DNA from: Clostridiales bacterium
GTDB lineage: Bacteria; Bacillota; Clostridia; UBA1381
Assembly: GCA_029226975.1 (NCBI GenBank)
Contig: JAQXZB010000008.1
Location: 1 to 49,223 of the forward strand
DNA: 49,223 bases
Direction of reading: 5' to 3'
Every line of letters starts with the position of its first letter. Positions within the stretch are counted from its first letter, which is position 1. The notes under the pieces are model-generated. The model was not told the origin of the DNA, did no database searches, and saw only the letters and a program-made list of their open reading frames with translations. This document shows positions 35,720 to 44,231 of this stretch, one piece after another. A program made the translations under genes and the position numbers.

Positions 35720-35962
35720 ATGATTTCTAAGGCTCACGGATTTTTCAAGGAATATGACGGTGTCGATGTTTGGACTATCACAACAGATGAGGCTGTTCAG
35801 GAAATTCAGAAAAAGCTGCTTGCTATTAAAACCGATATTACGAAATGGCAGCAAAAGCAGAATATCAACAATAACCTTTCTGCAACAGTTCCTTATAAAA
35901 TGGAGCGGATGCGAAATGAAATCAAAGAGTTTATGGACGATTTGACTGACTACATGCGATAA
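35720..35962 (+). pseudogene. gene fragment, 80 codons, family not recognised
   Basis: An 80-codon frame rich in Lys, Glu and Gln (KKLLAIKTDITKWQQKQN) that looks like the helical C-terminal end of a longer protein. No ribosome binding site precedes its ATG, and the frame stays open upstream without another good start. It lies in a junk-like interval beside an obvious SDR fragment, so I take it as a remnant. I cannot name the parent gene. Confidence 0.4.
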
Positions 35963-35966
35963 GAGA

Positions 35967-36170
35967 ATGATGTTTGTCACAATGACGTCTCTGAAGCTTA
36001 CGGAGAAATATGTGCCGCACATGAAGGAGTGGGGTTACGGACTAAGTGTGATGATTGGCAGTGTCAATCAATACAAGCAGAATCCGCAAGGTATGGTTTA
36101 TGCAGCGGCAAAGTCGGCGCAGATGAATTTTATGCATCACGATGGCAATGAAGTTATTTTGCAACTTTAA
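35967..36170 (+). pseudogene. fragment of a short-chain dehydrogenase/reductase
   Basis: Residues 1-56 match the middle of an SDR enzyme: LTEKYVPHMKEWGYG, VMIGSVNQYKQNPQ and the catalytic YxxxK as YAAAK. The N-terminal NAD-binding half and the C-terminal third are missing; the last 12 residues (from HHDGNEV) are unrelated. It is a dead internal piece. It ends exactly at the 3' end of the convergent AraC gene. Confidence 0.7.
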
Positions 36171-36986
36171 TCATTCGAGGTTTTTGCATCTGTATTCCGA
36201 CGGTGTCATATTAAAATTTTGTCTGAAAATTCGAAGAAAATGTTCATGGGTCTTATAACCTGAAGTGTATGAAACCTCTTTTACGGATAAACTTGAAGAA
36301 ATAAGCAGACGACACGCATGTTTAAGACGAATTGTGTTTAGATACTCACGGAAAGATACACCGGTGTTTTCTTTGAATAAGACGCCGAGATAGTTTGCGG
36401 AAAGATGGAGTGTTTCAGCAAGGCTTGAGAGAGAAATATCATCTCTAAAATTTTTTAAAAGATATATCACAGCTTCCTGAATGGGTTGCGACATATGCGT
36501 TTCTGTACCTGTACCCGATTTTCGTATTATGTTAATGACAAGTTCTGACAGCGTATTTGCTATTATTTGACGGTTGAACAAAAGACCCTGTTCATTTTCT
36601 GCTTCAATTTTTTTGACTAAAACCATAATATTTTCCAATTCAAATTTGTTATACACGCAATTAAATTTACGTATTCCCAAAAAAATAAACTTTGATAACT
36701 CATCGCTCAAAGCATTCTCGTTAAAATGGATAACTATAAGATTTGTATCCGTAATGGCTTTGAAAGAATGAAAATCATAATAAGACATAAGATATGCATT
36801 ACCGTCACCTGCGATATATTTGTTCTGATTGTGCATATGCTCCACACAGCCGCTTGTTATGATTTCAAACTCAAAATAATCATGCCAGTGAAGAGGATAT
36901 TCATCTCCGGCCTTTATGTACTTTTTTATTATTATAAAATCGTTGTTGTCAAAAAGCTCGCTGTTCAAATACATTGCTTTTCTCAT
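36171..36986 (-). CDS. AraC-family transcriptional regulator (divergent from GH130)
   Basis: A 271-residue regulator with a cupin domain (HWHDYFEFEIITSG, about 33-46) and a C-terminal AraC DNA-binding domain (SLSSLAETLHLSANYLGVLFKE, then SVKEVSYTSGYKTHEHFLRIF). GAAAGGAG lies about 14 nt before the ATG. It points away from the GH130 operon and shares a 476-nt intergenic region with it, so it is the natural candidate to control that operon. The inducer is unknown. Confidence 0.88.
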   Translation of the reverse strand: MRKAMYLNSELFDNNDFIIIKKYIKAGDEYPLHWHDYFEFEIITSGCVEHMHNQNKYIAGDGNAYLMSYYDFHSFKAITDTNLIVIHFNENALSDELSKFIFLGIRKFNCVYNKFELENIMVLVKKIEAENEQGLLFNRQIIANTLSELVINIIRKSGTGTETHMSQPIQEAVIYLLKNFRDDISLSSLAETLHLSANYLGVLFKENTGVSFREYLNTIRLKHACRLLISSSLSVKEVSYTSGYKTHEHFLRIFRQNFNMTPSEYRCKNLE

Positions 36987-37275
36987 AATTGTAATCTAAA
37001 CTCCTTTCACCAATGGCGTTTGGGAAATGCTCTAAGCCTAATAGGTGGTTGCATCTGTTGGTGCGGGCGTGCAAGCCGGGCGGTTTTCATTCAAACTTTT
37101 TCCGCTCCTTGGTATAATTTTAATGCTGCCGATAATTATATTGTATCATACTTATTCTCGTTTGTCTATAAGAAAAATGCTTGTAAATACGAAAAAACAG
37201 TTATTTTGGGTAATTTTTCGTATATATAGAATTAAAAAAACGTTGATAATATCAGTTTTACCCTTGATTTTGCAC
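36987..37275 (+). other. AT-rich intergenic region between AraC and GH130, with a hairpin
   Basis: No convincing gene. It holds a perfect 10-bp inverted repeat ATACGAAAAA/TTTTTCGTAT (37187-37196 with 37214-37223), possibly a terminator or operator. At 37025-37150 two overlapping frames read like pieces of a membrane protein, split by a frame change near 37045. Confidence 0.4.
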
Positions 37276-37304
37276 TTGACGGAGATATATGATTGTTATA
37301 TACT
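37276..37304 (+). promoter_or_regulatory. promoter of the GH130 operon
   Basis: TTGACG (37276-37281), 17-nt spacer, TATACT (37299-37304). It predicts a 5' leader of about 150 nt with the hairpin ATAAGC/GCTTAT (37329-37346) and the mini-ORF at 37383. Confidence 0.65.
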
Positions 37305-37382
37305 TAGGATAATGATATTGAGTTTTGTATAAGCGGTTTTGCTTATTATGTTCAAATGGAAAGCACCGCACAAGGAGGATAT

Positions 37383-37466
37383 ATGATATGTTTATATCAT
37401 AAACGGTTGCCGATGAATTTATGGTTTCAACTGATAGATTACAATAAAGGAAAGAGGAAAAAATGA
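37383..37466 (+). CDS. possible 27-residue leader peptide coupled to GH130
   Basis: AAGGAGG (37372-37378) precedes ATG 37383. The 27-codon frame ([12 protein letters not shown]..., ending in GKRKK) runs to a TGA that overlaps the GH130 start as ATGA. The ATG lies inside a perfect 8-bp hairpin TATGATAT/ATATCATA with loop GTTT (37382-37401). A second ATG at 37388 would give a 4-residue peptide from the same ribosome binding site at better spacing. The peptide may be a regulatory device; it may also be chance. Confidence 0.35.
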   Translation: MICLYHKRLPMNLWFQLIDYNKGKRKK

Positions 37467-38644
37467 GCAGAAAATACTTTGAAAACAGAATTAAGGAAGT
37501 TACAGAGAACCACAATAAGGTTATTTCAAGAAAGAATACGGCAAAATTCAGTATAAACGGTGTATTTAACCGCTACAAATATCCTGTGCTTATGCGTGAG
37601 GATATTCCGCTTAACTGGAGATTTGACTATTCGTACGAGAGAAATTCAAAATTTTTAGAGCGTATCCGTGTAAATGCCATAATGAATGCAGGTGCGATTT
37701 ATCTTAACGGTAAATATGTTTTGGTTGCCCGTGTTGAGGGCAACGACAGAAAATCGTATTTTGCTGTTGCGGAAAGCAACAACGGCGTTGACGGTTTTAG
37801 ATTTCGCGAAAAACCTGTTGTTCTGCCAAAGGTTGAAGATATTGACACCAATGTGTATGATATGCGCCTTACTCAACACGAGGACGGCTGGATTTATGGG
37901 TTGTTCTGCAGCGAAAGAAAGGATAAGACGGTTGATGACACATCTTCTGCTGTTGCAAAGTGCGGTATTGTAAGAACAAAGGATTTGGATAATTGGGAAA
38001 GACTTCCCGATTTGATATCTCCAAATCAGCAGAGGAATGTTGCACTTCATCCGGAATTTGTTGACGGGAAATATCTGCTTTACACAAGGCCGTCCGACGG
38101 ATTTATTGATGTTGGCAGCGGCGGCGGAATAGGTGCTGCATTTGTGGACGGCATGGAAAATGCTGAAATAAAAGATGAGAAAATCATAGATGCAAGAGTT
38201 TACCATACTGTAAAGGAAGTTAAAAACGGAGCCGGAGCAGTACCCATCAAAACAAAAGAGGGCTGGCTTCATATTGCTCACGGTGTAAGAAACCATGCTA
38301 CAGGACTAAGATATGTGCTTTACTGCTTTATGACGGATCTTGATGATCCAACAAAGGTTATATATCAGCCCGGAGGATATTTCCTTGCACCAAAAGGAGC
38401 GGAGCGTGACGGCGATGTTTCCGGTTGTGTTTTTTCAAATGGTGCAATTGTCGATCCCAACGGCAATATGTTTGTTTACTATGCGTCATCCGATACAAGA
38501 CTTCAGGTTATTTCAACTACGGTTGAAAAAATGGTGGATTACTGTATGAATACCCCCCAGGATGGACTTACAACACATACAAGTGTTGAAAACATTTGTA
38601 ACTTGATTGATGCAAACAAAGATTATTATAAAGAGGATAAATAA
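37463..38644 (+). CDS. GH130 4-O-beta-D-mannosyl-D-glucose phosphorylase
   Basis: Phosphorolysis of mannosyl-glucose gives mannose 1-phosphate and glucose, the cytosolic step of beta-mannan breakdown. The 393-residue five-blade propeller matches the mannosyl-glucose phosphorylase subgroup along its length: [36 protein letters not shown] (catalytic Asp133), [31 protein letters not shown] and [23 protein letters not shown] precedes the ATG. It starts an operon with a HAD phosphatase (2-nt gap) and a SIS isomerase. Subgroup is by motif, not by assay. Confidence 0.92.
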   Translation: MSRKYFENRIKEVTENHNKVISRKNTAKFSINGVFNRYKYPVLMREDIPLNWRFDYSYERNSKFLERIRVNAIMNAGAIYLNGKYVLVARVEGNDRKSYFAVAESNNGVDGFRFREKPVVLPKVEDIDTNVYDMRLTQHEDGWIYGLFCSERKDKTVDDTSSAVAKCGIVRTKDLDNWERLPDLISPNQQRNVALHPEFVDGKYLLYTRPSDGFIDVGSGGGIGAAFVDGMENAEIKDEKIIDARVYHTVKEVKNGAGAVPIKTKEGWLHIAHGVRNHATGLRYVLYCFMTDLDDPTKVIYQPGGYFLAPKGAERDGDVSGCVFSNGAIVDPNGNMFVYYASSDTRLQVISTTVEKMVDYCMNTPQDGLTTHTSVENICNLIDANKDYYKEDK

Positions 38645-38646
38645 AA

Positions 38647-39606
38647 ATGTTAAGAGCACACGATACAAATTCGGAAATAATAATAAATCACTTTGAAAAT
38701 AGGAAAATTTGCTACGCTTTTCATGATATAGACGGAACACATTCTTTAATTCGTGAATGGCCGCCGGTTATGAGTATATGTCTTTATAATGTTATTGTAA
38801 ACGGACTTCCCGAAGACTTTGACAGCAAGGAAAATGAAAAAAGACTTATTGAAAGTTGCGGAACAAAAGTCTTATCGGAAACGGATAGGTTTTGCATTGA
38901 GTCCGCAGGTTTATCGGCACTTACCCAAATGGAATGGGCGATAAGACGTGCGGTTGAGGAAGGTACGGTTAAAGTAAGTTGTAATAAGAATACAAATTCG
39001 GAAATCATAAAACGAATCTGGAACGGTGAGGAGATTTTTGACGAGTTCAAGGAGACTGACGAAATGAGAGAAATGCTCGCCGAAAGAACACCCAGGTTGT
39101 TTAAACTCTACGAGGCGGTGCTCAACGGCTATTGCCGTGATAAAAATCTTGAAAAAGCAAAGGAAAATCCGAAAGATTTTCTTGTTCCCGGTTCTATGGA
39201 ATTTATGAGGTTTTTAAAAGAACAAGGAGTTAAGAATTATTTTGTAACGGGTGCCGTTGTGGAAAAGGGAATGGGCATGCACGAGGAGGTTGAAGGTCTT
39301 GGTTATAAAATAGGCAGAGATGAGATAGTAGAGGACATTCTCGGCTCAACATGGACTGAAAAAATGCCGAAGGAAATGGTCATGAAGGAGCTTCTTGAAG
39401 ATTTAAAGACAGATGGGAAAAATGTTCTTGTTGTAGGTGACGGCAGAGCCGAAATTCTCGCGGGCTCAGAAATGGGTGCTCTTGTTATCAGCCGTCTTCC
39501 CAAATCGGCTCAATATCAAAGAAAGCTGCATAAAAATCTTGGCGCAAATATAATCATAGACAATTACACGAATAAGGATTTATATAACATTTTTGAACCG
39601 ATTTAA
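38647..39606 (+). CDS. HAD-superfamily phosphatase, operon partner of GH130
   Basis: A 319-residue HAD hydrolase. Motif I is HDIDGTHS with D27 and D29, motif II the Thr of FVTGAV (about 200), motif IV VVGDGRAEILAG (about 260). A large insertion of about 130 residues after motif I forms a helical cap, so a sizeable phosphosugar substrate is likely. The start lies 2 nt after GH130. Its fixed place between GH130 and a phosphoheptose isomerase-like gene suggests it acts on a product of that pathway. Confidence 0.82.
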   Translation: MLRAHDTNSEIIINHFENRKICYAFHDIDGTHSLIREWPPVMSICLYNVIVNGLPEDFDSKENEKRLIESCGTKVLSETDRFCIESAGLSALTQMEWAIRRAVEEGTVKVSCNKNTNSEIIKRIWNGEEIFDEFKETDEMREMLAERTPRLFKLYEAVLNGYCRDKNLEKAKENPKDFLVPGSMEFMRFLKEQGVKNYFVTGAVVEKGMGMHEEVEGLGYKIGRDEIVEDILGSTWTEKMPKEMVMKELLEDLKTDGKNVLVVGDGRAEILAGSEMGALVISRLPKSAQYQRKLHKNLGANIIIDNYTNKDLYNIFEPI

Positions 39607-39634
39607 GATTTATAAGAAAAGGGGTAAAGATATT

Positions 39635-40231
39635 ATGGAGTCATTATTAAACAGATACCCATCCCTTAAACCATGCAGAGATGACATCGAAAAAGCACTG
39701 AACCTTATACTTGATACATATAAGGACGGGGGAAAGGTATTGGTCTGCGGCAATGGCGGAAGTGCGGCAGACAGTGAACACATAGTTGGAGAGCTGATGA
39801 AGGGATTCATGTTAAAGCGTCCCGTTTCCGATGAAAGGATTCCAACGCATTTAAAGAACAATCTTCAAGGTGCATTGCCGGCAATTTCTCTGCCGAGTCA
39901 AAGTGCGGTTATTTCAGCATTCGCTAATGATGTGGCGGCGGATATGGTGTATGCGCAGCTTGTCTACGGATATGCAAAAGAGAATGATCTTGTAATAGGT
40001 ATTTCGACGTCGGGTAATTCAAATAATGTTGTCAATGCGGTTGAAGTTGCGAAGTGTTTAGGTGCAAGAACTCTTGCTCTTACAGGTGAAAAAGTGAGTC
40101 GCCTGTCTGAAATTTGTGACGTAACCATAAAAGTGCCGGAGAGTGAAACATATAAAGTACAAGAGCTGCATCTGCCTATATACCATTATCTTTGTGCAAA
40201 AACAGAGCAAACTATGTTTGACGATGTATAA
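39635..40231 (+). CDS. SIS-domain sugar-phosphate isomerase, GmhA-like
   Basis: A 198-residue SIS protein of the phosphoheptose isomerase group: LVCGNGGSAADSEHIVGEL near residue 35 and ISTSGNSNNVVNAVEVAK near 120 are the phosphate-binding loops; HLPIYHYLC lies near the C-terminus. GmhA converts sedoheptulose 7-phosphate to a heptose 7-phosphate. With no other heptose gene here, it may instead work on a hexose or pentose phosphate from the GH130 pathway. The start is ATG 39635 after AAAAGGGG; the in-frame ATG 39593 lies inside the HAD gene. Confidence 0.85.
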   Translation: MESLLNRYPSLKPCRDDIEKALNLILDTYKDGGKVLVCGNGGSAADSEHIVGELMKGFMLKRPVSDERIPTHLKNNLQGALPAISLPSQSAVISAFANDVAADMVYAQLVYGYAKENDLVIGISTSGNSNNVVNAVEVAKCLGARTLALTGEKVSRLSEICDVTIKVPESETYKVQELHLPIYHYLCAKTEQTMFDDV

Positions 40232-40430
40232 AGTGAAAAACAACTTTTATCGGAATTATTTTGTGGATACATTTAAGGTCCATTTATTATGTATTATAAA
40301 GACAAAAGTACATATTTTTTCATCTGAAGTTTATTCATAATACTTTTAAATGAAAGCAGCTAAGATAACGCCGCTAACACCATTTATTATGTCGCAAAAA
40401 AGTTTTCTTATCAAGTGTTTTTGCAATAAA

Positions 40431-40466
40431 AAAACCTTGTTTTATGCGAAAAATCAAGGCTTTTTT
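40431..40466 (+). terminator. terminator downstream of the GH130 operon
   Basis: AAAACCTTG and CAAGGCTTTTTT form a stem flanked by A on the left and T on the right, so it could act on both strands. It lies 200 nt past the SIS gene. I see no gene in 40232-40625. Confidence 0.65.
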
Positions 40467-40534
40467 GTGCTGTGGGTCAGTCTAAAAATTCCGGTGTTAA
40501 CTTCTAAAGACGAGAATGCATACATTTTTTAAAC

Positions 40535-40563
40535 TTCACAAAAACATCGGATTATGCTACAAT
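40535..40563 (+). promoter_or_regulatory. promoter of the large secreted esterase gene
   Basis: TTCACA (40535-40540), 17-nt spacer, TACAAT (40558-40563), about 62 nt before ATG 40626. Confidence 0.5.
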
Positions 40564-40625
40564 GCTGTTATAAAAAATAATAAAAGTGAATTTTTTTCTG
40601 CTTTAAATTAGAAAGGAATAATTTT

Positions 40626-43600
40626 ATGAAAAAAATATTAAGCATAAGTTTGACAATTTTACTTGCTTTATCCGGCTTTAATTTTGTGTTTGCCTCCGGC
40701 GAAAGTGCAGATGATCCGATTTTAATCGGTACTGCGGAAGAGCTTATCGCCGTAGCAAGTGATGTTGCTGCAGACGGCGGTGACGGAAAGTATTATAAAT
40801 TGACAGCGGATATTAACCTAAACGGCGCTGATTGGACAACGAGTATCGGCAGTAAGGATATTCCGTTTGCCGGCACATTTGATGGTAACGGAAAAGTAAT
40901 TTCCAATTTTAAATTGCCTATTAACTCAAAACAAGCTTATATCGGTGTCGGCCTTTTCGGCACAATCGGCAAAAATGCCGTAATTAAAAAACTGGGTTTT
41001 GAAAAAGTTGAAGTTTACGGTACGGACCAATATGGCTGGAATGTATATGTAGGTGCTCTTGCCGGTGAAGTTGTCGGCAATGCTTCTGTCAGTGAATCAT
41101 ATATAAGGGATTTTGTTATCGACTCACAGCCCGTTCGCGCCGGAGTGACCGGTGGTCTTGTCGGCAATGTTGACGGTGACGGTGTAAAAATCGAAAACTG
41201 TTACAGCGTTGGTTTTGTTGAAAAAGATGACGCTTCCGCTAGGGAAGGCGGTCTTATCGGGTCTTTGAATAATTATTCATCCGTTAAAAACTGTTATTCA
41301 AATACAATTTTGGCAGTTTATGCAAACAGCTATCCTTCAAAAACTGTTGAAAATTCATATTGTACTTCACACGATTGGTACGGTGACGCACAGGGTGCCG
41401 GCACAGTTGTTACATCTGCGGAATTGAAAGAAAAATATACAGAGTTGGGTTCGGCATATGTAAAAGGTTATGCGGCATACGGCGGATACCCGGCGCTTGC
41501 ATGGGAATCGGCACCGGAAGGAATGACAGGTGCCGGCAGTGAAACGGATCCGTATATAGTTAAAACTGTTGAGCATCTTGTTGAAATTGCAGGTATGGCA
41601 ACAACGGAAGGCAAGTATTTTGAACTTGCAAACGATATTGATATAGAAAATTCAATATATTCTGCATTTATCGGTACAAAAGACAATCCGTTTAAAGGCG
41701 ACTTTAACGGTAACGGACATGTAATTAAAAACTATACATTAAACGTTCCCGGCAATGTTGAACGAGGTATTTTTGCCGCAGTAGGCGGAAATGCTTACAT
41801 TCATGATTTGGGTGTTGAAAATGTAAAAGTAATTTTGACAGATAACGGCGGTTGGGATGCGACAGCGGGCGGTCTTATCGCTTGCGCATATGATAATGCG
41901 GTTATTGAAGGCTGTTATGTGGACGGTATTGAGTTTAAAGCCGATTATGTAAGAAGCGAAACCTGGTACGGTGAGCTTAAATGGGGCGGCGGCTTAATCG
42001 GTTACGGTAACGGTGACGGTCTTGAACTTAGAGATTGTTATTCAAAAGGTTTTGTTGAAACATATCAGACAGGTACATACCCGATTGTAAATAACGAAGG
42101 CGGTTTGTTCGGTATGTTTGACAAAATGCTTTCAATTGAAGATTGTTATTCCGACACAACAATCGGCAGGTATTTACAACCGCATCTTTCAAGAAATTCA
42201 TACCATAATGGTCCTTGCTTAGAATGGCCGGAAGGTTATACTTGGGGTTATAATAGCTTTATTAAAGATGTAAAAACATTGGGTTATGATTGGAATAATG
42301 ACTTTGTCCCGGTTGAAAACGGTTCACCTGTTTTGAAATGGCAGAAAAAAGATGGTTATTTGAATCTCATTCCTTCGGGTGAAATGACAGGCGACAATTT
42401 GTCAAGTCTGTTCGGAGTAAGCGGCGGTACAACCGTTGTTTCAAACGAAGCGTTAAGACAGTCAACAGTTCTTGCAATGCCCGCAAATTCTGCATTTAGC
42501 TATAATGTTGATTTGTCAGAGGGTGATTACTACAGAGTATCATTCAGAGGCAAAACTCAAAACGATGAGGAAAATGCATTTACATTTACATTGGGTGACA
42601 AAAATCTTACAGATGATTTGTCAGACAAGACTTTGGGTAAACTTTGGGAAACAAAGGTTGTATTTGTAAAAGCCGATACGGCGAATGCGACACTGACAAT
42701 TTCGAGCGACACAGCTTTGTATATTGACGATGTTGAAATCATTAAAGTTGACCCGGAATTTGAAATTACAGCAATTTCCGAAAGCATATTATTTGAAGAA
42801 ACATATGCCGATGTTTTGGAAGAAATGTATGTTTCATCGACGATTTGTGACGGTCTTGAAGTGAAAATCGATTCCGATTACAATTGTATCGACCTAAACG
42901 GTAAGCCCAATGATAATGTTCCCGTAGGTTTCGGCACGATTGACATCAATGTAACTGTATCTGCAGCAATTGCTGACAGAAAAGCGGAAAAACAGAAGAC
43001 AATTACAATCAATAAGCGCACGCCTTATGAAATCGAAAACTTGGGGCTTTATAATAAAGACGGCGAAAAAGTCTTTGGTATAAGCGCGGCTGAAAAGGTT
43101 GGCACAGTTGATGTAAAAGTTAATACTGAAGATGAAGGCACTATCTTTGCAGCACTTTACAAAGACGGTATACTTAAGAGCGTAAAAATGACTAATGTTG
43201 AAGCAGGCAAAGCGGTAGTTGATTTGCCGATAGGCAATGCCGATAAGTTAAAAATATTTGCATTAGTTGAAGACACGCTTGTGCCGTTGTCCATACCTTC
43301 AAAGTCATATGATACCATAAAAAAGAGTTCCGGCGTGGTTATGCACACAATAGGCGACTCGCTTTGTGCAACTTATAAAGTAGATGAAACATTGCTTAGA
43401 GGCTGGGGTCAGGTGATGGGTTCATACCTTGATGATGAATACATTACCGTTGATAATACTTTGGCTGAAAGCGGTATGACAGCAAACAAGTTCTTTACTA
43501 CAGGCGGTGTGAACGGAGGTATCAAAGAACTTATTGCTTCCTACAATCCCGGTGATTATCTGTTGGTTCAGCTCGGCACAAATGATTCAACTAACTTTAT

Positions 43601-44018
43601 TGCCGGAAATAAAGGTTTTACAAAAGAGCAGTTTAGATTCTATATGGATCAGTTTGTTGTATCGGCCAGGGAAAAGGGTGTGATTCCGGTATTTGTTACC
43701 GCGCCGGAAAGATTGTCAGCCGGTACGGATGTTAAAACCGACGGTGTAAACTATGATGTTAATTCTTACCTTGAGGATTATCCGCAGATTATGAGAGATT
43801 ATGCCGCCGAATATAATGTTCCTGTAATTGATCTTAACAGAGAGTCATATAAGATGCTGCAGGAATATGGTTATTCGGGCACAAAGGCACTTGGCTTGTT
43901 CGTTTCCGATGAACTTCATTATACGGAAGCCGGTGCAAATTGGATTGCAGGCTTTGTTGCGGATGAACTTGTAAGATTGGGTTTGCCGGTTGGCGATTGC
44001 GTACTCGATAATAATTAA
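40626..44018 (+). CDS. secreted multidomain protein with beta-repeats and C-terminal SGNH esterase
   Basis: A 1130-residue exported protein. Residues 1-23 are a signal peptide (ends FVFAS). Two GLUG-like repeat modules follow (about 30-295 and 300-570), each opening with a YYKLTADINL/YFELANDIDI type strand and GTFDGNGKVI/GDFNGNGHVI. A beta-sandwich, CBM-like domain (about 575-720) and an Ig-like stretch come next. Residues 905-1130 are an SGNH hydrolase: TIGDSLCATY (Ser911), VQLGTNDS and DELHYTEAGA (Asp1095, His1098), closest to rhamnogalacturonan acetylesterases (CE12). It likely deacetylates plant polysaccharide outside the cell. No sortase motif is seen. Confidence 0.85.
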   Translation: MKKILSISLTILLALSGFNFVFASGESADDPILIGTAEELIAVASDVAADGGDGKYYKLTADINLNGADWTTSIGSKDIPFAGTFDGNGKVISNFKLPINSKQAYIGVGLFGTIGKNAVIKKLGFEKVEVYGTDQYGWNVYVGALAGEVVGNASVSESYIRDFVIDSQPVRAGVTGGLVGNVDGDGVKIENCYSVGFVEKDDASAREGGLIGSLNNYSSVKNCYSNTILAVYANSYPSKTVENSYCTSHDWYGDAQGAGTVVTSAELKEKYTELGSAYVKGYAAYGGYPALAWESAPEGMTGAGSETDPYIVKTVEHLVEIAGMATTEGKYFELANDIDIENSIYSAFIGTKDNPFKGDFNGNGHVIKNYTLNVPGNVERGIFAAVGGNAYIHDLGVENVKVILTDNGGWDATAGGLIACAYDNAVIEGCYVDGIEFKADYVRSETWYGELKWGGGLIGYGNGDGLELRDCYSKGFVETYQTGTYPIVNNEGGLFGMFDKMLSIEDCYSDTTIGRYLQPHLSRNSYHNGPCLEWPEGYTWGYNSFIKDVKTLGYDWNNDFVPVENGSPVLKWQKKDGYLNLIPSGEMTGDNLSSLFGVSGGTTVVSNEALRQSTVLAMPANSAFSYNVDLSEGDYYRVSFRGKTQNDEENAFTFTLGDKNLTDDLSDKTLGKLWETKVVFVKADTANATLTISSDTALYIDDVEIIKVDPEFEITAISESILFEETYADVLEEMYVSSTICDGLEVKIDSDYNCIDLNGKPNDNVPVGFGTIDINVTVSAAIADRKAEKQKTITINKRTPYEIENLGLYNKDGEKVFGISAAEKVGTVDVKVNTEDEGTIFAALYKDGILKSVKMTNVEAGKAVVDLPIGNADKLKIFALVEDTLVPLSIPSKSYDTIKKSSGVVMHTIGDSLCATYKVDETLLRGWGQVMGSYLDDEYITVDNTLAESGMTANKFFTTGGVNGGIKELIASYNPGDYLLVQLGTNDSTNFIAGNKGFTKEQFRFYMDQFVVSAREKGVIPVFVTAPERLSAGTDVKTDGVNYDVNSYLEDYPQIMRDYAAEYNVPVIDLNRESYKMLQEYGYSGTKALGLFVSDELHYTEAGANWIAGFVADELVRLGLPVGDCVLDNN

Positions 44019-44160
44019 AATTAAAGAAGGGCGTGTTTTGGGCGGTGAATTTCCGCGAACTTGAGACATAGCCCTCTTTTTCTGCGCCGAGCATGGAATT
44101 TGTATATGAGGATATGCTAATGAGGACAGATTTGGACACGTGTAATATCGGAAAAGAATA

Positions 44161-44189
44161 TTGAAAAGAGTGGCAAAATGTGTTATAAC
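44161..44189 (+). promoter_or_regulatory. promoter of the oxidoreductase/isomerase operon
   Basis: TTGAAA (44161-44166), 17-nt spacer, TATAAC (44184-44189), about 42 nt before ATG 44232. A poor hairpin (about 44024-44080) between this and the previous gene may act as a terminator. Confidence 0.55.
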
Positions 44190-44231
44190 ATATAAGAACC
44201 ATGAATTAAAAGTGATGTAAGGATGAATTAT

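Noticed and set aside
36726-37229. 167-residue ORF opposite the AraC gene and into the intergenic region
   Set aside because: Its first two-thirds is antisense to the AraC gene, and the rest is low-complexity; at most it hides a decayed fragment.
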